DNA of 64,000 bases from Capsulimonadaceae bacterium (GTDB taxonomy: Bacteria > Armatimonadota > Armatimonadia > Armatimonadales > Capsulimonadaceae). The DNA is taken from NCBI GenBank assembly GCA_031292625.1, contig JARLGU010000053.1, positions 248,001 through 312,000 on the forward strand. The letters run 5' to 3'. Positions 56,516 through 64,000 of the stretch are shown here, one piece after another. The notes beneath the pieces were generated by a model that was given only the letters and a program-made list of their open reading frames with translations, was not told where the DNA came from and searched no databases. Position numbers and translations under genes: made by a program. The first letter of the stretch is position 1, and the number at the start of each line of letters is the position of its first letter.

Positions 56516-56754
56516 TGGAGCTTCGATTCAAGTTGAGTTACTATGGCAGCGAGCGTTGTGTTCAGGGCAGTACATATTTGGCGCAATTCGAATAGGTCGA
56601 GTTTACGCTCACCGATTTCGTATTTGGCGACATAGGACGGGGGAACTTCGAGGCGCTCGGCTAGCTGCCGCTGCGTAAGCCCGGAGTTTGAACGTAAATC
56701 GCGCAGCAATTGCTGCAAAGCTTTACGGCCTTGAATATGTGAGCTTGGTCGCAT
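56512..56754 (-). CDS. XRE-type controller (C) protein of the R-M system
   Basis: 80 residues from the ATG at 56754; in-frame ATG 56781 and TTG 56790 are alternatives. A single helix-turn-helix domain (LRSNSGLTQRQLAERLEVPPSYVAKYE) is followed by a short helical end, the size of C proteins. CATACT lies six bases before the 56754 ATG with TTGGGA 18 bp further up, so the transcript may be leaderless, as is common for C genes. It would activate or repress itself and the endonuclease so that methylation comes first. Confidence 0.8.
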   Translation of the reverse strand: MRPSSHIQGRKALQQLLRDLRSNSGLTQRQLAERLEVPPSYVAKYEIGERKLDLFELRQICTALNTTLAAIVTQLESKLQ

Positions 56755-56854
56755 GTGCAAAGTATGGCAGAATAAATCCATTGCTCCCAAATCAGGAGCG
56801 GATTAGGTATACTAAGCTCGGTGATAACCTCAGGTCTTGGTGAAGGGATTTCGG

Positions 56855-57736
56855 ATGTCAACCCAACTTGCATTGTTTGAAGCATATGAAGTGTGCAAGC
56901 CCAATGCGCCTAAAGGGCAATTATTGAAGTGGATCGGCAATAAGCAACGATTTGCAGAGGAAATTGTCAGCATGTTCCCAGCTGGATACCGCCGCTATCA
57001 TGAGCCGTTCCTTGGGAGCGGCGCGGTTCTAGCAACTCTCTCTCCGGAAGAAGCGACGGCCTCAGACACCTTTGGCCCGCTAATGGAGATTTGGGCAGCG
57101 TTAAAAGACGCGCCTGAAACGCTGTACGAATGGTATAGGGAGAGATGGGAGTTGACGCGCGAAAATAAGCGTCAAGGATATGAACGAATAAAAGCGTCCT
57201 ATAACGAACGGCCAAATGGAGCGGACCTTCTTTTTTTATGCCGTTCTTGCTATGGAGGGGTGGTGCGATTTCGTAAGGCCGACGGGTACATGTCTACACC
57301 CGTTGGCATACATAATCCGATCAAGCCAGATAGCTTTGCTACACGTGTGAATGAATGGCATCGTCGTGTCCAGGGAACCACGTTTTTACATCGTCCGTAC
57401 GAATTGACCATGTCTGAGGCAAGAAGAGGCGATCTGGTCTATTGTGACCCGCCGTATTCGTACTCACAATCTATTTTATACGGTGCTCAGGAGTTTAGTT
57501 TAGAAAGCCTTATGGCTTCCATTGCTGACTGCAAGAACCGAGGAGTTCACGTGGCACTAAGTATTGATGGACGGAAAAAATCGGGTGCATTAGATTGTGA
57601 ACTGGACATTCCGGATGGTCTATTTGAGCGCGAATTGTATATTGAGTGTGGCCGATCAATGTTAAAACGATTTCAGATGGAGGGGCATTCCCTTGAAGAG
57701 GAACATGTGGCAGACCGCCTCTTGCTTACTTTCTGA
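56855..57736 (+). CDS. D12-class DNA adenine N6-methyltransferase
   Basis: 293 residues from the ATG at 56855 (AAGGGAT upstream). The D12 class is shown by KGQLLKWIGNKQRFAEEI, the SAM motif EPFLGSGAV and the catalytic DPPY in LVYCDPPYSYSQ. It methylates adenine in a specific site and protects the genome from the endonuclease encoded divergently. The base composition is AT-rich compared with the rest of the window. Its region 56791-56854 is shared with the controller gene promoter. Confidence 0.93.
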   Translation: MSTQLALFEAYEVCKPNAPKGQLLKWIGNKQRFAEEIVSMFPAGYRRYHEPFLGSGAVLATLSPEEATASDTFGPLMEIWAALKDAPETLYEWYRERWELTRENKRQGYERIKASYNERPNGADLLFLCRSCYGGVVRFRKADGYMSTPVGIHNPIKPDSFATRVNEWHRRVQGTTFLHRPYELTMSEARRGDLVYCDPPYSYSQSILYGAQEFSLESLMASIADCKNRGVHVALSIDGRKKSGALDCELDIPDGLFERELYIECGRSMLKRFQMEGHSLEEEHVADRLLLTF

Positions 57737-58431
57737 AACAATGTGGATGCTCAACGGCTAATCCAGGACATCTTCGGCAGCTCTAACCTGCTGGACCGCC
57801 GATCGTATACCTTGGTCGTCCAGCTATCGGCACGGTCGGCGATTTGCTACGCAGATCCGGAACGCTGGCGCTTGAAGTGTGTCAAGTCAGCAATTTAGAG
57901 TACACCGACGGATCCAATCTTTGCTCTTCAGAATGTCCAAGATAGTGTAGCTACATGCATCAATCTGTACTGACACGGAGTAGCTTATCAACTTGTAACG
58001 CAAGCATCTTCATCTACGCTGTCGTCGCAGAACGCGAGACTGCCGCCCACAGCGTGTACTTTGCCTTCGGATGGCTTGCCGCGGTTCTCACAATTCACGA
58101 CGTTCGCACCGCATTCTTGACATCATTAACAATAACGCAATGCGCCGAGCACCCAATGCAAGTCGCGGCACGCTCGCAATACAACGGCCCCCCGGCGATC
58201 ATGCAGGGGGCCGTTGGGCTGCGTCATATGAACCTTAGGCACAATATCAAATCGCCTCGTACTACGGCTCCTCCATGCAATAGAGCCGAGCAATACGCAT
58301 AAAGAATTCGGAGCCCCCTCTGGCCAGCCCTTCGGCGCTCTCAGGGCGGTGAGCTTGTCGAACCGGCGGGCCATTTTTCGTGCACCGAAGACGGCGATTT
58401 TGTCGCAAGCAGCTGGCTGTGATTAAGCTGG
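57737..58431. other. Intergenic region after the methylase
   Basis: About 700 bp without a supportable gene. It contains a perfect 11-bp inverted repeat, CAACGGCCCCC/GGGGGCCGTTG (58182-58216), which could be a terminator-like stem. The region leads into the tandem family 1 array. Confidence 0.5.
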
Positions 58432-59088
58432 AGCGAAGCGACCAAGAAAAAATGCCCCGGCGGCATGAGCCGTCCTGAATCTTTCTCGCAACGCCGATCA
58501 ATCAATGACTCGCTTTCTCAGCTGCCCTTCAAGACGGCTCCCCGGCCGCCGTGGCCGTTTTTGGGAAAGGGTCGGCACAGCGCTTTCACTGCTTAACGAT
58601 GTGCGGTGGAATCGTACGATGGCGGCAAAACGATGTGCGCGTGTTGACGAGGCATTGTCAATCACCGCCGTGAACGAGGCGCGGGCAAGACCGGTCCGAG
58701 ACCGGCGGACGATGGCGGCAAAGGGCCGTACGCGTGTTGACGAAGCATTGTCAATCACCGCAGTGAACGAGGCGCGGGCAAAAAAATGCCCCGGCGGCAC
58801 GAGCCGTCCTGAATCTTTCTCGCAACGCCGATTGATGGCTCGCTTTCTCAGCTGCCCTTTAAGACGGCTCCCCGGCCGCCGTGGCCGTTTTTGGGAAAGG
58901 GTCGGCACAGCGCTTTCACTGCTTCACGATGTGCGGTGGAATCGGACGATGGCGGCAAAAGGCCGTGCGCGGGTTGACGAAGCATTGTCGATCGACGCCG
59001 TGAACGAGGCGCGAGCAAAAAAATGCCCCGGCGGCATGAGCCGTCCTGAATCTTGTCCGCGACATGCCAGTTAAGAACACACAATCTG
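58432..59088. repeat. Tandem array of repeat family 1 (copies F1-F3)
   Basis: F1 is only the right end (58441-58500). F2 (58531-58836) is complete but has an internal ~93-bp duplication (58616-58797). F3 (58861-59088) is complete. The starts of F2 and F3 (AAGACGGCTCCCCGGCC) are exactly 330 bp apart. The joins (CGCTTTCTCAGCTGCCC) are nearly identical, so the array grew by duplication of a whole unit including flanking DNA. Confidence 0.85.
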
Positions 59089-59233
59089 AGGTTCTCTAAG
59101 GGACAGGGAGATCTCTATATCGCTTCTAAGCGCAACCTATCATTCCAAATCCGTGCGGCGGGGTAGAAGTTTCTCCGGATCATGGGTAAACCCATTCAAG
59201 TGGTTGTATGATTGCGGGAGGGAGGGCGTATTC

Positions 59234-60319
59234 GTGACAGCACAATGCTATCTGCAAGAGCAATTTGATCGCCGGGGAGCAAGGATCGTCTTAAATGGCG
59301 ATCATCCCTGGGATATTCAAGTTCGCGATTGGCCTCGCATGGCTGCCGCGTTTCTTCGGGGAACGATCGGCTTGGGCGAAGCCTACATGGACGGCGTCTG
59401 GGAGTGCGATAATCTCGACGAGCTATTTTACCGGCTTGCCGGAGCGCCTTTCCCAACATTGGCGGGACTTGGGGTGCAAACCGCCGCTCTGATGCGTATG
59501 GGACGTCGCCGGAATGCATTCCGTGTCGGCGAGGCGCATTATGATCTCGGCAACGACATTTATGCCGCAATGCTCGACCGGCGGATGACTTATAGCTGCG
59601 CGTACTGGGACAACGGAGCGCGCAACCTCGATCAAGCGCAGGAGGATAAGCTCGAGCTAATTGCCCGCAAACTAGACCTCCGTCCCAACATGCGCGTGCT
59701 CGACATCGGTAGTGGCTGGGGCAGCCTGGCCGGATACCTCGCCGAGAAGTATCGCGTCACAGTGACGGGTCTCACGGTCAGCAAGGAGCAGGCGGCGTTC
59801 GCGAATGACCGGTATGCCGGCGCCGGAGTTAGGACGCTAGTGGAAGACTACAGGGACCACGTGCCGCCAGTTCCCTACGATCGAATCGTCTCCGTCGGAA
59901 TGTTCGAACATGTCGGCGTGACCGCCTACCGCGCGTTCTTCCAGAACGCCGCGAGGATCCTCGCCCGCGATGGATTGCTCCTCGTACACACGATTGGCAA
60001 CTCGCGAAAGCGAGACCGCCCCGATCCCTGGGTCGCCAAGTACATTTTCCCGAATTCCGCCATACCCGACCCCGTCGATATCGCATCCGCGTCGCGTGGA
60101 CTGTTTCGCCTCAAACATGCGGAAGACATCGGCGGCCGCAACTATTGGCGAACGCTCATCTGTTGGCTGAATAACTTCGATGCCGCGTATCCATCGCTCG
60201 ACCACAACCGATACCATGAACGATTCCGGCGCATGTGGCGCCTTTATCTTGGAGGGGCCGCCGGGAACATGCGAGCCGGCTTGATGGATGTGTGGCAATT
60301 TCTGTACACGAAGCTATAA
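59234..60319 (+). CDS. cfa: Cyclopropane-fatty-acyl-phospholipid synthase
   Basis: About 361 residues from a GTG at 59234, with GGGAGGGAGGG seven bases upstream; this fits the family start better than a GTG at 59153. The N-terminal helical domain contains LGEAYMDGVWECDNLDELF. The SAM-dependent methyltransferase core has VGEAHYDLGNDIYAAMLD, MTYSCAYWDNGA, VLDIGSGWGSLAGYL and SVGMFEHVGVTAYRAFF, and the C-terminus has YIFPNSAIP and NFDAAYPSLD. It adds a methylene bridge to unsaturated acyl chains at the membrane. Length and motifs are complete. Confidence 0.96.
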   Translation: MTAQCYLQEQFDRRGARIVLNGDHPWDIQVRDWPRMAAAFLRGTIGLGEAYMDGVWECDNLDELFYRLAGAPFPTLAGLGVQTAALMRMGRRRNAFRVGEAHYDLGNDIYAAMLDRRMTYSCAYWDNGARNLDQAQEDKLELIARKLDLRPNMRVLDIGSGWGSLAGYLAEKYRVTVTGLTVSKEQAAFANDRYAGAGVRTLVEDYRDHVPPVPYDRIVSVGMFEHVGVTAYRAFFQNAARILARDGLLLVHTIGNSRKRDRPDPWVAKYIFPNSAIPDPVDIASASRGLFRLKHAEDIGGRNYWRTLICWLNNFDAAYPSLDHNRYHERFRRMWRLYLGGAAGNMRAGLMDVWQFLYTKL

Positions 60320-60357
60320 TTAAATATTTCCGTGTTTGTAGATAAATCACATTGACG

Positions 60358-60381
60358 GTATTACCATTTATATGGTAATAC
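60358..60381. promoter_or_regulatory. Perfect 10-bp dyad abutting the TrhA-like start
   Basis: GTATTACCAT (60358-60367), TTAT, ATGGTAATAC (60372-60381), then directly the ATG. TTGTAG (60336-60341), 17 bp, TATTAC (60359-60364) is a possible promoter whose -10 lies in the dyad, so a bound repressor would block it. Confidence 0.6.
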
Positions 60382-61050
60382 ATGAATATGTGGACTAAAG
60401 CAAATTGCACGCCTCTTCGCGATCCGTTTTGCGCCCTGTCGCATCTGACCGGCGCTCTCTGCGCGCTGGTCGGCACGGGCGCGCTGCTTGTTTCGGCTCA
60501 TGGCGCTCCGCTGCCGTCGGCCGCGTACCTGGTTTACGGGTTAAGCATGGTGGCGCTGTTCTTGGCGAGCGCATTTCATCATGCATCGCCGCTTAGAGGA
60601 CGGCTAGCCGAGCGGCTTCTGCGGCTCGATCACAGCGCAATCTACCTGCTGATTGCTGGCACCTACACGCCGATTTGTCTGGTGACGCTTAAGGGGGCGC
60701 TTGGATACCACACGTTGTTGGCGGAGTATCTGCTGGCCGCGATTGGGATCGTCCTGACCAATCTCTGGAAAGATGCTCCTGGTTGGATCAGGATCGCGCT
60801 CTACCTTTCCATGGGGTGGATTCTGGCAATCTCCATCGGCCCGTTGCGTGCGGCGCTCGCTCCGATGGGCGTCGACTGGATCGTAATCGGCGGGCTTTGC
60901 TATACGATCGGCTGTCTTGTGTACGTCGGAAACTTTCCGCACCTTGCTCCGGGCAAGTTTTCCGCGCACGACTTGTGGCATGTCTTCGTGCTTGCCGGTT
61001 GCGCGTGCCACTACATCGCGATTTTCCGCTACATTGCGTTGGCATCGTAA
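60382..61050 (+). CDS. TrhA/HlyIII-family membrane protein
   Basis: 222 residues and seven predicted hydrophobic segments, from ~22 to ~215. Conserved TrhA/hemolysin III residues are present: LASAFHHASP, LLRLDHSAIYLLIAGTYTP, and HDLWHVFVLAGCACHY. The family belongs to the progestin/adiponectin-receptor-like (PAQR) membrane proteins; bacterial members affect membrane homeostasis. The start abuts a perfect dyad with no room for a ribosome site, so a leaderless or very short leader is likely. It is placed after cfa, another membrane-lipid gene. Confidence 0.9.
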   Translation: MNMWTKANCTPLRDPFCALSHLTGALCALVGTGALLVSAHGAPLPSAAYLVYGLSMVALFLASAFHHASPLRGRLAERLLRLDHSAIYLLIAGTYTPICLVTLKGALGYHTLLAEYLLAAIGIVLTNLWKDAPGWIRIALYLSMGWILAISIGPLRAALAPMGVDWIVIGGLCYTIGCLVYVGNFPHLAPGKFSAHDLWHVFVLAGCACHYIAIFRYIALAS

Positions 61051-61071
61051 TTGCGGCGGGGATTTTGGCGT

Positions 61072-61122
61072 AAAAAAAACGGCCGGGAACGGATCGCAAT
61101 CCGTCCCCGGCCGCGTTGCGTT
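61072..61122. terminator. Strong bidirectional terminator
   Basis: CGGCCGGGAACGGAT and ATCCGTCCCCGGCCG form a ~15-bp stem with a CGCA loop. On the minus strand it is followed by eight T's; on the plus strand by CGTTGCGTTT. It serves the TrhA-like gene and the leftward unit ending at 61126. A near-identical copy is at 61868-61918. Confidence 0.85.
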
Positions 61123-61125
61123 TGA

Positions 61126-61371
61126 CTAAGCCGCTTTCATTGCCCGAAGCTCGTCCGCGGTGTACGTGAAGATGACGCCAGCTATGGCAGCGTCGGAACC
61201 TAGCGCGGCTCGAAGGGCGCTCCTGATTTTAGTCTGGCGATCGACCTGGTCCAAGCCTATAAATCCATCCCATACAGCGGTTCCCGTGATACGTCCGTTG
61301 GATAGCAGCTCAAGATCAAGGTCGATGCCTGGGAATGCTTTTTCCAGAGCTGAGTTTACTTTGTCTACCAT
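61126..61371 (-). CDS. Small protein paired with a HEPN gene
   Basis: 81 residues. Its ATG overlaps the end of the HEPN gene by 7 bp, so the two are translated together. The sequence (LEKAFPGIDLDLELLSNGR, ITGTAVWDGFIGLDQVDRQ, GVIFTYTADELRAM) suggests a compact alpha/beta fold, but I recognise no family. Overlap with a HEPN gene is the arrangement of HEPN/MNT-type toxin-antitoxin units, where the partner neutralises the RNase; here the partner has no nucleotidyltransferase motif. Confidence 0.7.
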   Translation of the reverse strand: MVDKVNSALEKAFPGIDLDLELLSNGRITGTAVWDGFIGLDQVDRQTKIRSALRAALGSDAAIAGVIFTYTADELRAMKAA

Positions 61372-61790
61372 TTCGCTTCTCCTTGCCCGATTATCTCGTA
61401 GGCTGCGTTTAAAAGCGCTCGTGATAAATTCTTCCAGCGATCGCCGCGGTTGTTAAACTCCGCTCTTAGCTCGTTCATATAATCGAGAAGTTGCCGTTCT
61501 GAATAGTACCGGTGATTGCTTCGCCAGCGCGTATTTGCAGTCACGATAAAATGGAAGATCCGATCGGTTGCCACGATTTCCAAAAATCCCGATTCCTTGG
61601 CAAGAAGCTGCAGATCATGCCGCGAATCGAACACGCTCGTCTTACGGCGAAGATAGGCTCGCAAGTGGCACTCAATGGCTAAGCCCGCAAGATAGTGCGC
61701 CAGAACGTAGCCGCCGGAATCGAATTGCTCTTGTGCACGGCCAAGATGCTCGTTTGCGGCCGTTCTGTACGTATTCGCAGTCGACGCCAT
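61365..61790 (-). CDS. HEPN-domain protein
   Basis: About 141 residues from the ATG at 61790. The open frame extends to 61892 but passes through the terminator hairpin at 61868-61918, so the shorter start is preferred (CAGGG upstream). The helical HEPN pattern is YRTAANEHLGRAQEQFDSGGYVLAHYLAGLAIECHLRAYL, then RWRSNHRYYSERQLLDYMNEL. An R-x4-H (RWRSNH) is present, the kind of motif that can form an RNase site in HEPN toxins. With the overlapping 81-residue gene this may be a toxin-antitoxin or nucleotide-sensing pair. Confidence 0.75.
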   Translation of the reverse strand: MASTANTYRTAANEHLGRAQEQFDSGGYVLAHYLAGLAIECHLRAYLRRKTSVFDSRHDLQLLAKESGFLEIVATDRIFHFIVTANTRWRSNHRYYSERQLLDYMNELRAEFNNRGDRWKNLSRALLNAAYEIIGQGEAKW

Positions 61791-61867
61791 CCGGTTAACC
61801 CTGCCGCAAGATCCGTACATCGAGAATACAACATCGATTTTACCCGAACCCAGCCGGACGGTGGCGC

Positions 61868-61918
61868 AAAAACGGCCGGGAACGGATCGCAATCCGTCCT
61901 CGGCCGCGTTGCGTTTTC
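61868..61918. terminator. Second copy of the bidirectional terminator
   Basis: The hairpin CGGCCGGGAACGGAT/ATCCGTCCTCGGCCG is nearly identical to 61072-61122, with five T's on the minus strand and TTGCGTTTTCTT on the plus strand. It ends the gene at 61919-64000. Confidence 0.8.
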
Positions 61919-64000
61919 TTACTTCTGGCGGAACTTCACCGAGTCCTCATCGGACTGCTGACCGGTGGCATCTACGACAACCGCGGTGGCCGTAAAGATG
62001 GTGCCCGACGAGGTTGCGAAAGCGCCTCCGGATGCGAGCTTGAGGTCTTCCGTGTGCCAGTGTCCGGTCTCGTCAGCCTGCACCTGGGTCGATGCGGCTT
62101 TGCCGGAGTTCTTGAAGATATCGCCGACGCTCGGGCTCTTATAGCGCACGTTAATCAGCACGGTGGCGTTCGGTGCGGATGTCCCCGCGATGACGACGTG
62201 GCCGGGAACCGGTTCGTTCGGCTTGGGGGACGCGATCGTCGGCTTGACGGGGACGGCGGGATCTACCGAGATTGACTGGCTGAGCGTCGCGACCATCACC
62301 GCATTGTTTGCCGCGACGAACTTGGCCGTAACGGCGGCGTCCTTTACCGACGCGGCGCGATCAGGAGTGAAGTCGCCTTCGTAGACGCCCGAAGACGTCT
62401 CCTTCATCGGGATCGCCGATGCAAGCCAGCCGACCGAGAAGGTTGCAGCGCCGCCGGGCTGGGCATGAAGGGTTACGTGAAGCGGGCGCGAGGATGAGAT
62501 ATGCGTGTTGCCGTCGCTCAGGTTGGAATCGAGGCTCGTCACAAGACCGCTGTTTGCGTTAATCGTGAATTTCCACGTGAGTTCGGACGAGTTTCCCACG
62601 GCGTCGACGGCAATCACGCGGATGCGGTGCTCGCCATCCGAAAGCGCAATCTTGGGCTCATACGTGACGAACTGGGCGGTGCAGATCGCGTCTTGCGTAA
62701 CATCCCGACCATCGACAAAGAGGCGTGTCGCGGAGATGTCCACCCCTGAGCCGCCGGAGTCGTCCAGAGTTGCCGAGATGCGCGGGCGGCCGTTGGAGAC
62801 AGCGCCGGATGACGACGGAGTCGCGTTGGCGATAACGGGCGGTTTGCTGTCGATGACCAGATTTTGTGCCGCCTGGATCAGCACGGGCGCGCGGGCGCCA
62901 TCCACGGAAAGCTTGCCAATCACGGACGCGCCGCTCGCATTCAAACCCGCGGGGACGACGAAGGAACCCTGGTAGACGCCTGGGCTCACCTCGGTCATCG
63001 GTACGGTTTCAACGATTCCCGGGATGGCGAATTCAGCCTTCGCCTTCTCGGTGCCCCGCAGGGTCGCTTTCAGCGTGTCGCCTCCCTTGAGAGGACCGGC
63101 AGCATCGATTTGGAACGAATTGATCGACACCTCCCGCGCCGGCGAGGCGGAGACTGGCGCCGGGACGTTCTTGACGGTTACAGCATAGCCCACTTTGCGC
63201 TGTGGCTCGATCCGGACGCCGACGAGCGCGCCGGAATGAATATCGGTCCACGAGATGGGGTGTCCGCCGCTCGACACTGGAGCGTCCGGTGCAACCTGCG
63301 CGTTCTGGCCGTCTTGCAGCAGCACGACGCGAGAGCCGTCGGGCAATGGGACGATGTCCTTAAGCGTTCCGGCGATCTCGTCGAAATGGACGCTAACAAC
63401 GGTCGCAGGGCCGTCATCGGAGATCCGCGTAACGCGAACATGATCCCCAGGGATCAAGCCGGACAAAGGCGCCTGGACGGCTGGTTCCTTGTCGTGCTGG
63501 AGAAGAACGAGCGTGTCCGTGACAAGAGGCACCATGATCGTTTGCTCGCCGGAGCGTACGACAATCTTGGGCGGGTTCGAGTCGGCGCTCACTGCCGTGA
63601 TCTGGCCGACGACGATCGGGTGATGCGAGGGAGCCCGGCTCACCGATGCCGAGCGGATCGTGACCAACTGCTTGTCCGCATTCCACGCGACGGTCGCGCC
63701 GAACACCTGCGCCACAAAACGGAGGGGAACGAGAGTTACATTGTCCACGACGACAGCAGCCTGCGCGAGCGGGACCTGGACGTTGTTGACGAAAGCGCTC
63801 GTGTCGCCGACGCGCATTACGAGATAGGTTGCCCCCCGCGTCGCTTCGATCGTATGCGTGGCCGGATGATACTGGACGCTGGCGTCAAGTCGCTCGAAGA
63901 CGCCGCGCAGCGGGACGAGCACGGAGCCGTTCACTCGCTCGGGGCCGGTCCCGGTGAAGTTCACCGCCTTGTCATCAACCGTGACGGTGATTGCCGGCGG
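61919..64000 (-). CDS. Copper-amine-oxidase-N-domain surface protein, 5' end outside window
   Basis: The frame is open to the right edge (694 codons seen), and the residues before GTG 63964 (ITVTVDDKAVNF) belong to the same domain, so the true start is beyond 64000. The N-terminal region is the copper-amine-oxidase N-terminal-like domain (VLVPLRGVFERLDASVQYHP, then LVPLRFVAQVFGATVAWN), which in many bacteria is a cell-wall-associated domain and not an enzyme. The rest is a series of beta-rich Ig-like repeats (~PPVIANATPSSSG, VSNGRPRISATLDDSGGSG, DGRDVTQDAICT). It is expected to be an extracellular or wall-bound structural protein. Confidence 0.82.
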   Translation of the reverse strand, partial: PPAITVTVDDKAVNFTGTGPERVNGSVLVPLRGVFERLDASVQYHPATHTIEATRGATYLVMRVGDTSAFVNNVQVPLAQAAVVVDNVTLVPLRFVAQVFGATVAWNADKQLVTIRSASVSRAPSHHPIVVGQITAVSADSNPPKIVVRSGEQTIMVPLVTDTLVLLQHDKEPAVQAPLSGLIPGDHVRVTRISDDGPATVVSVHFDEIAGTLKDIVPLPDGSRVVLLQDGQNAQVAPDAPVSSGGHPISWTDIHSGALVGVRIEPQRKVGYAVTVKNVPAPVSASPAREVSINSFQIDAAGPLKGGDTLKATLRGTEKAKAEFAIPGIVETVPMTEVSPGVYQGSFVVPAGLNASGASVIGKLSVDGARAPVLIQAAQNLVIDSKPPVIANATPSSSGAVSNGRPRISATLDDSGGSGVDISATRLFVDGRDVTQDAICTAQFVTYEPKIALSDGEHRIRVIAVDAVGNSSELTWKFTINANSGLVTSLDSNLSDGNTHISSSRPLHVTLHAQPGGAATFSVGWLASAIPMKETSSGVYEGDFTPDRAASVKDAAVTAKFVAANNAVMVATLSQSISVDPAVPVKPTIASPKPNEPVPGHVVIAGTSAPNATVLINVRYKSPSVGDIFKNSGKAASTQVQADETGHWHTEDLKLASGGAFATSSGTIFTATAVVVDATGQQSDEDSVKFRQK

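Noticed and set aside
58505-59074. A 189-codon open frame with repeated protein segments over the tandem array.
   Set aside because: It follows exactly the DNA repeats of family 1, which stay open in several frames on both strands because of GC-rich composition; unit lengths of 330 and ~93 bp happen to be multiples of three. No ribosome site or domain.

Overview
The window looks like chromosomal DNA of a GC-rich, free-living, polysaccharide-degrading and motile bacterium. The best guess is an Armatimonadota relative of the Capsulimonas type. That placement is an inference from six DUF1559-like pseudopilins with near-identical N-termini and a C-terminal H-x9-DG motif, and from GntR-LacI chimeric regulators paired with them. 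No rRNA gene or intact tRNA gene was seen to confirm it.

Layout. 1-8.9 kb: leftward modules of GntR-LacI regulator, pseudopilin and a secreted glycosidase-like protein. 9-10.5 kb: a solitary flagellin. 11.5-13.8 kb: a fifth pseudopilin and three small secreted proteins, two of them Cys-containing. 14.1-16.4 kb: an SDR/FAD-oxidase pair resembling DprE2/DprE1. 16.4-20 kb: a very large PAS/GAF/GGDEF/EAL protein. 20.3-21.6 kb: an orphan, degenerate Cas3-like helicase. 22.1-30.3 kb: housekeeping and regulatory genes (zinc-ribbon protein, gatC, hpt, rho, a DUF151 protein, a chemoreceptor, a sigma factor, an XRE/ImmA-like pair). 30.6-33.1 kb: mutL and a DUF2227 protein. 33.3-37.7 kb: a clear regulator - pseudopilin - GH71-like glycosidase operon with a consensus promoter. 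37.8-42.9 kb: two MDR dehydrogenases, a SnoaL-like protein and a divergent azoR/HxlR pair. 43.4-47.6 kb: a sugar-phosphate cluster (cupin isomerase-like protein, class II aldolase, PfkB kinase, DeoR regulator) with shared operator half-sites. 47.7-54.7 kb: PadR regulator, carboxylesterase, GH2 beta-galactosidase. 55.6-57.7 kb: an AT-richer type II restriction-modification island. 59.2-64 kb: cyclopropane synthase, TrhA/HlyIII-like membrane protein, a HEPN two-gene unit and a partial copper-amine-oxidase-N-domain protein.

Two dispersed intergenic repeat families run through the window. Family 1 has about seven loci of about 230-250 bp with inverted ends, including one tandem array at 58.4-59.1 kb. 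Family 2 has two copies of about 210 bp. Both look like non-autonomous (MITE-like) elements.

The strongest candidate for an undescribed system is the repeated unit of sugar-sensor-type regulator, pseudopilin and secreted glycosidase. It has near-consensus promoters and, in one case, a 13-bp site shared between a regulator leader and the promoter of a neighbouring pilin. I read it as carbohydrate-responsive deployment of surface pseudopilins alongside secreted hydrolases. This is an inference from gene order and promoter structure.
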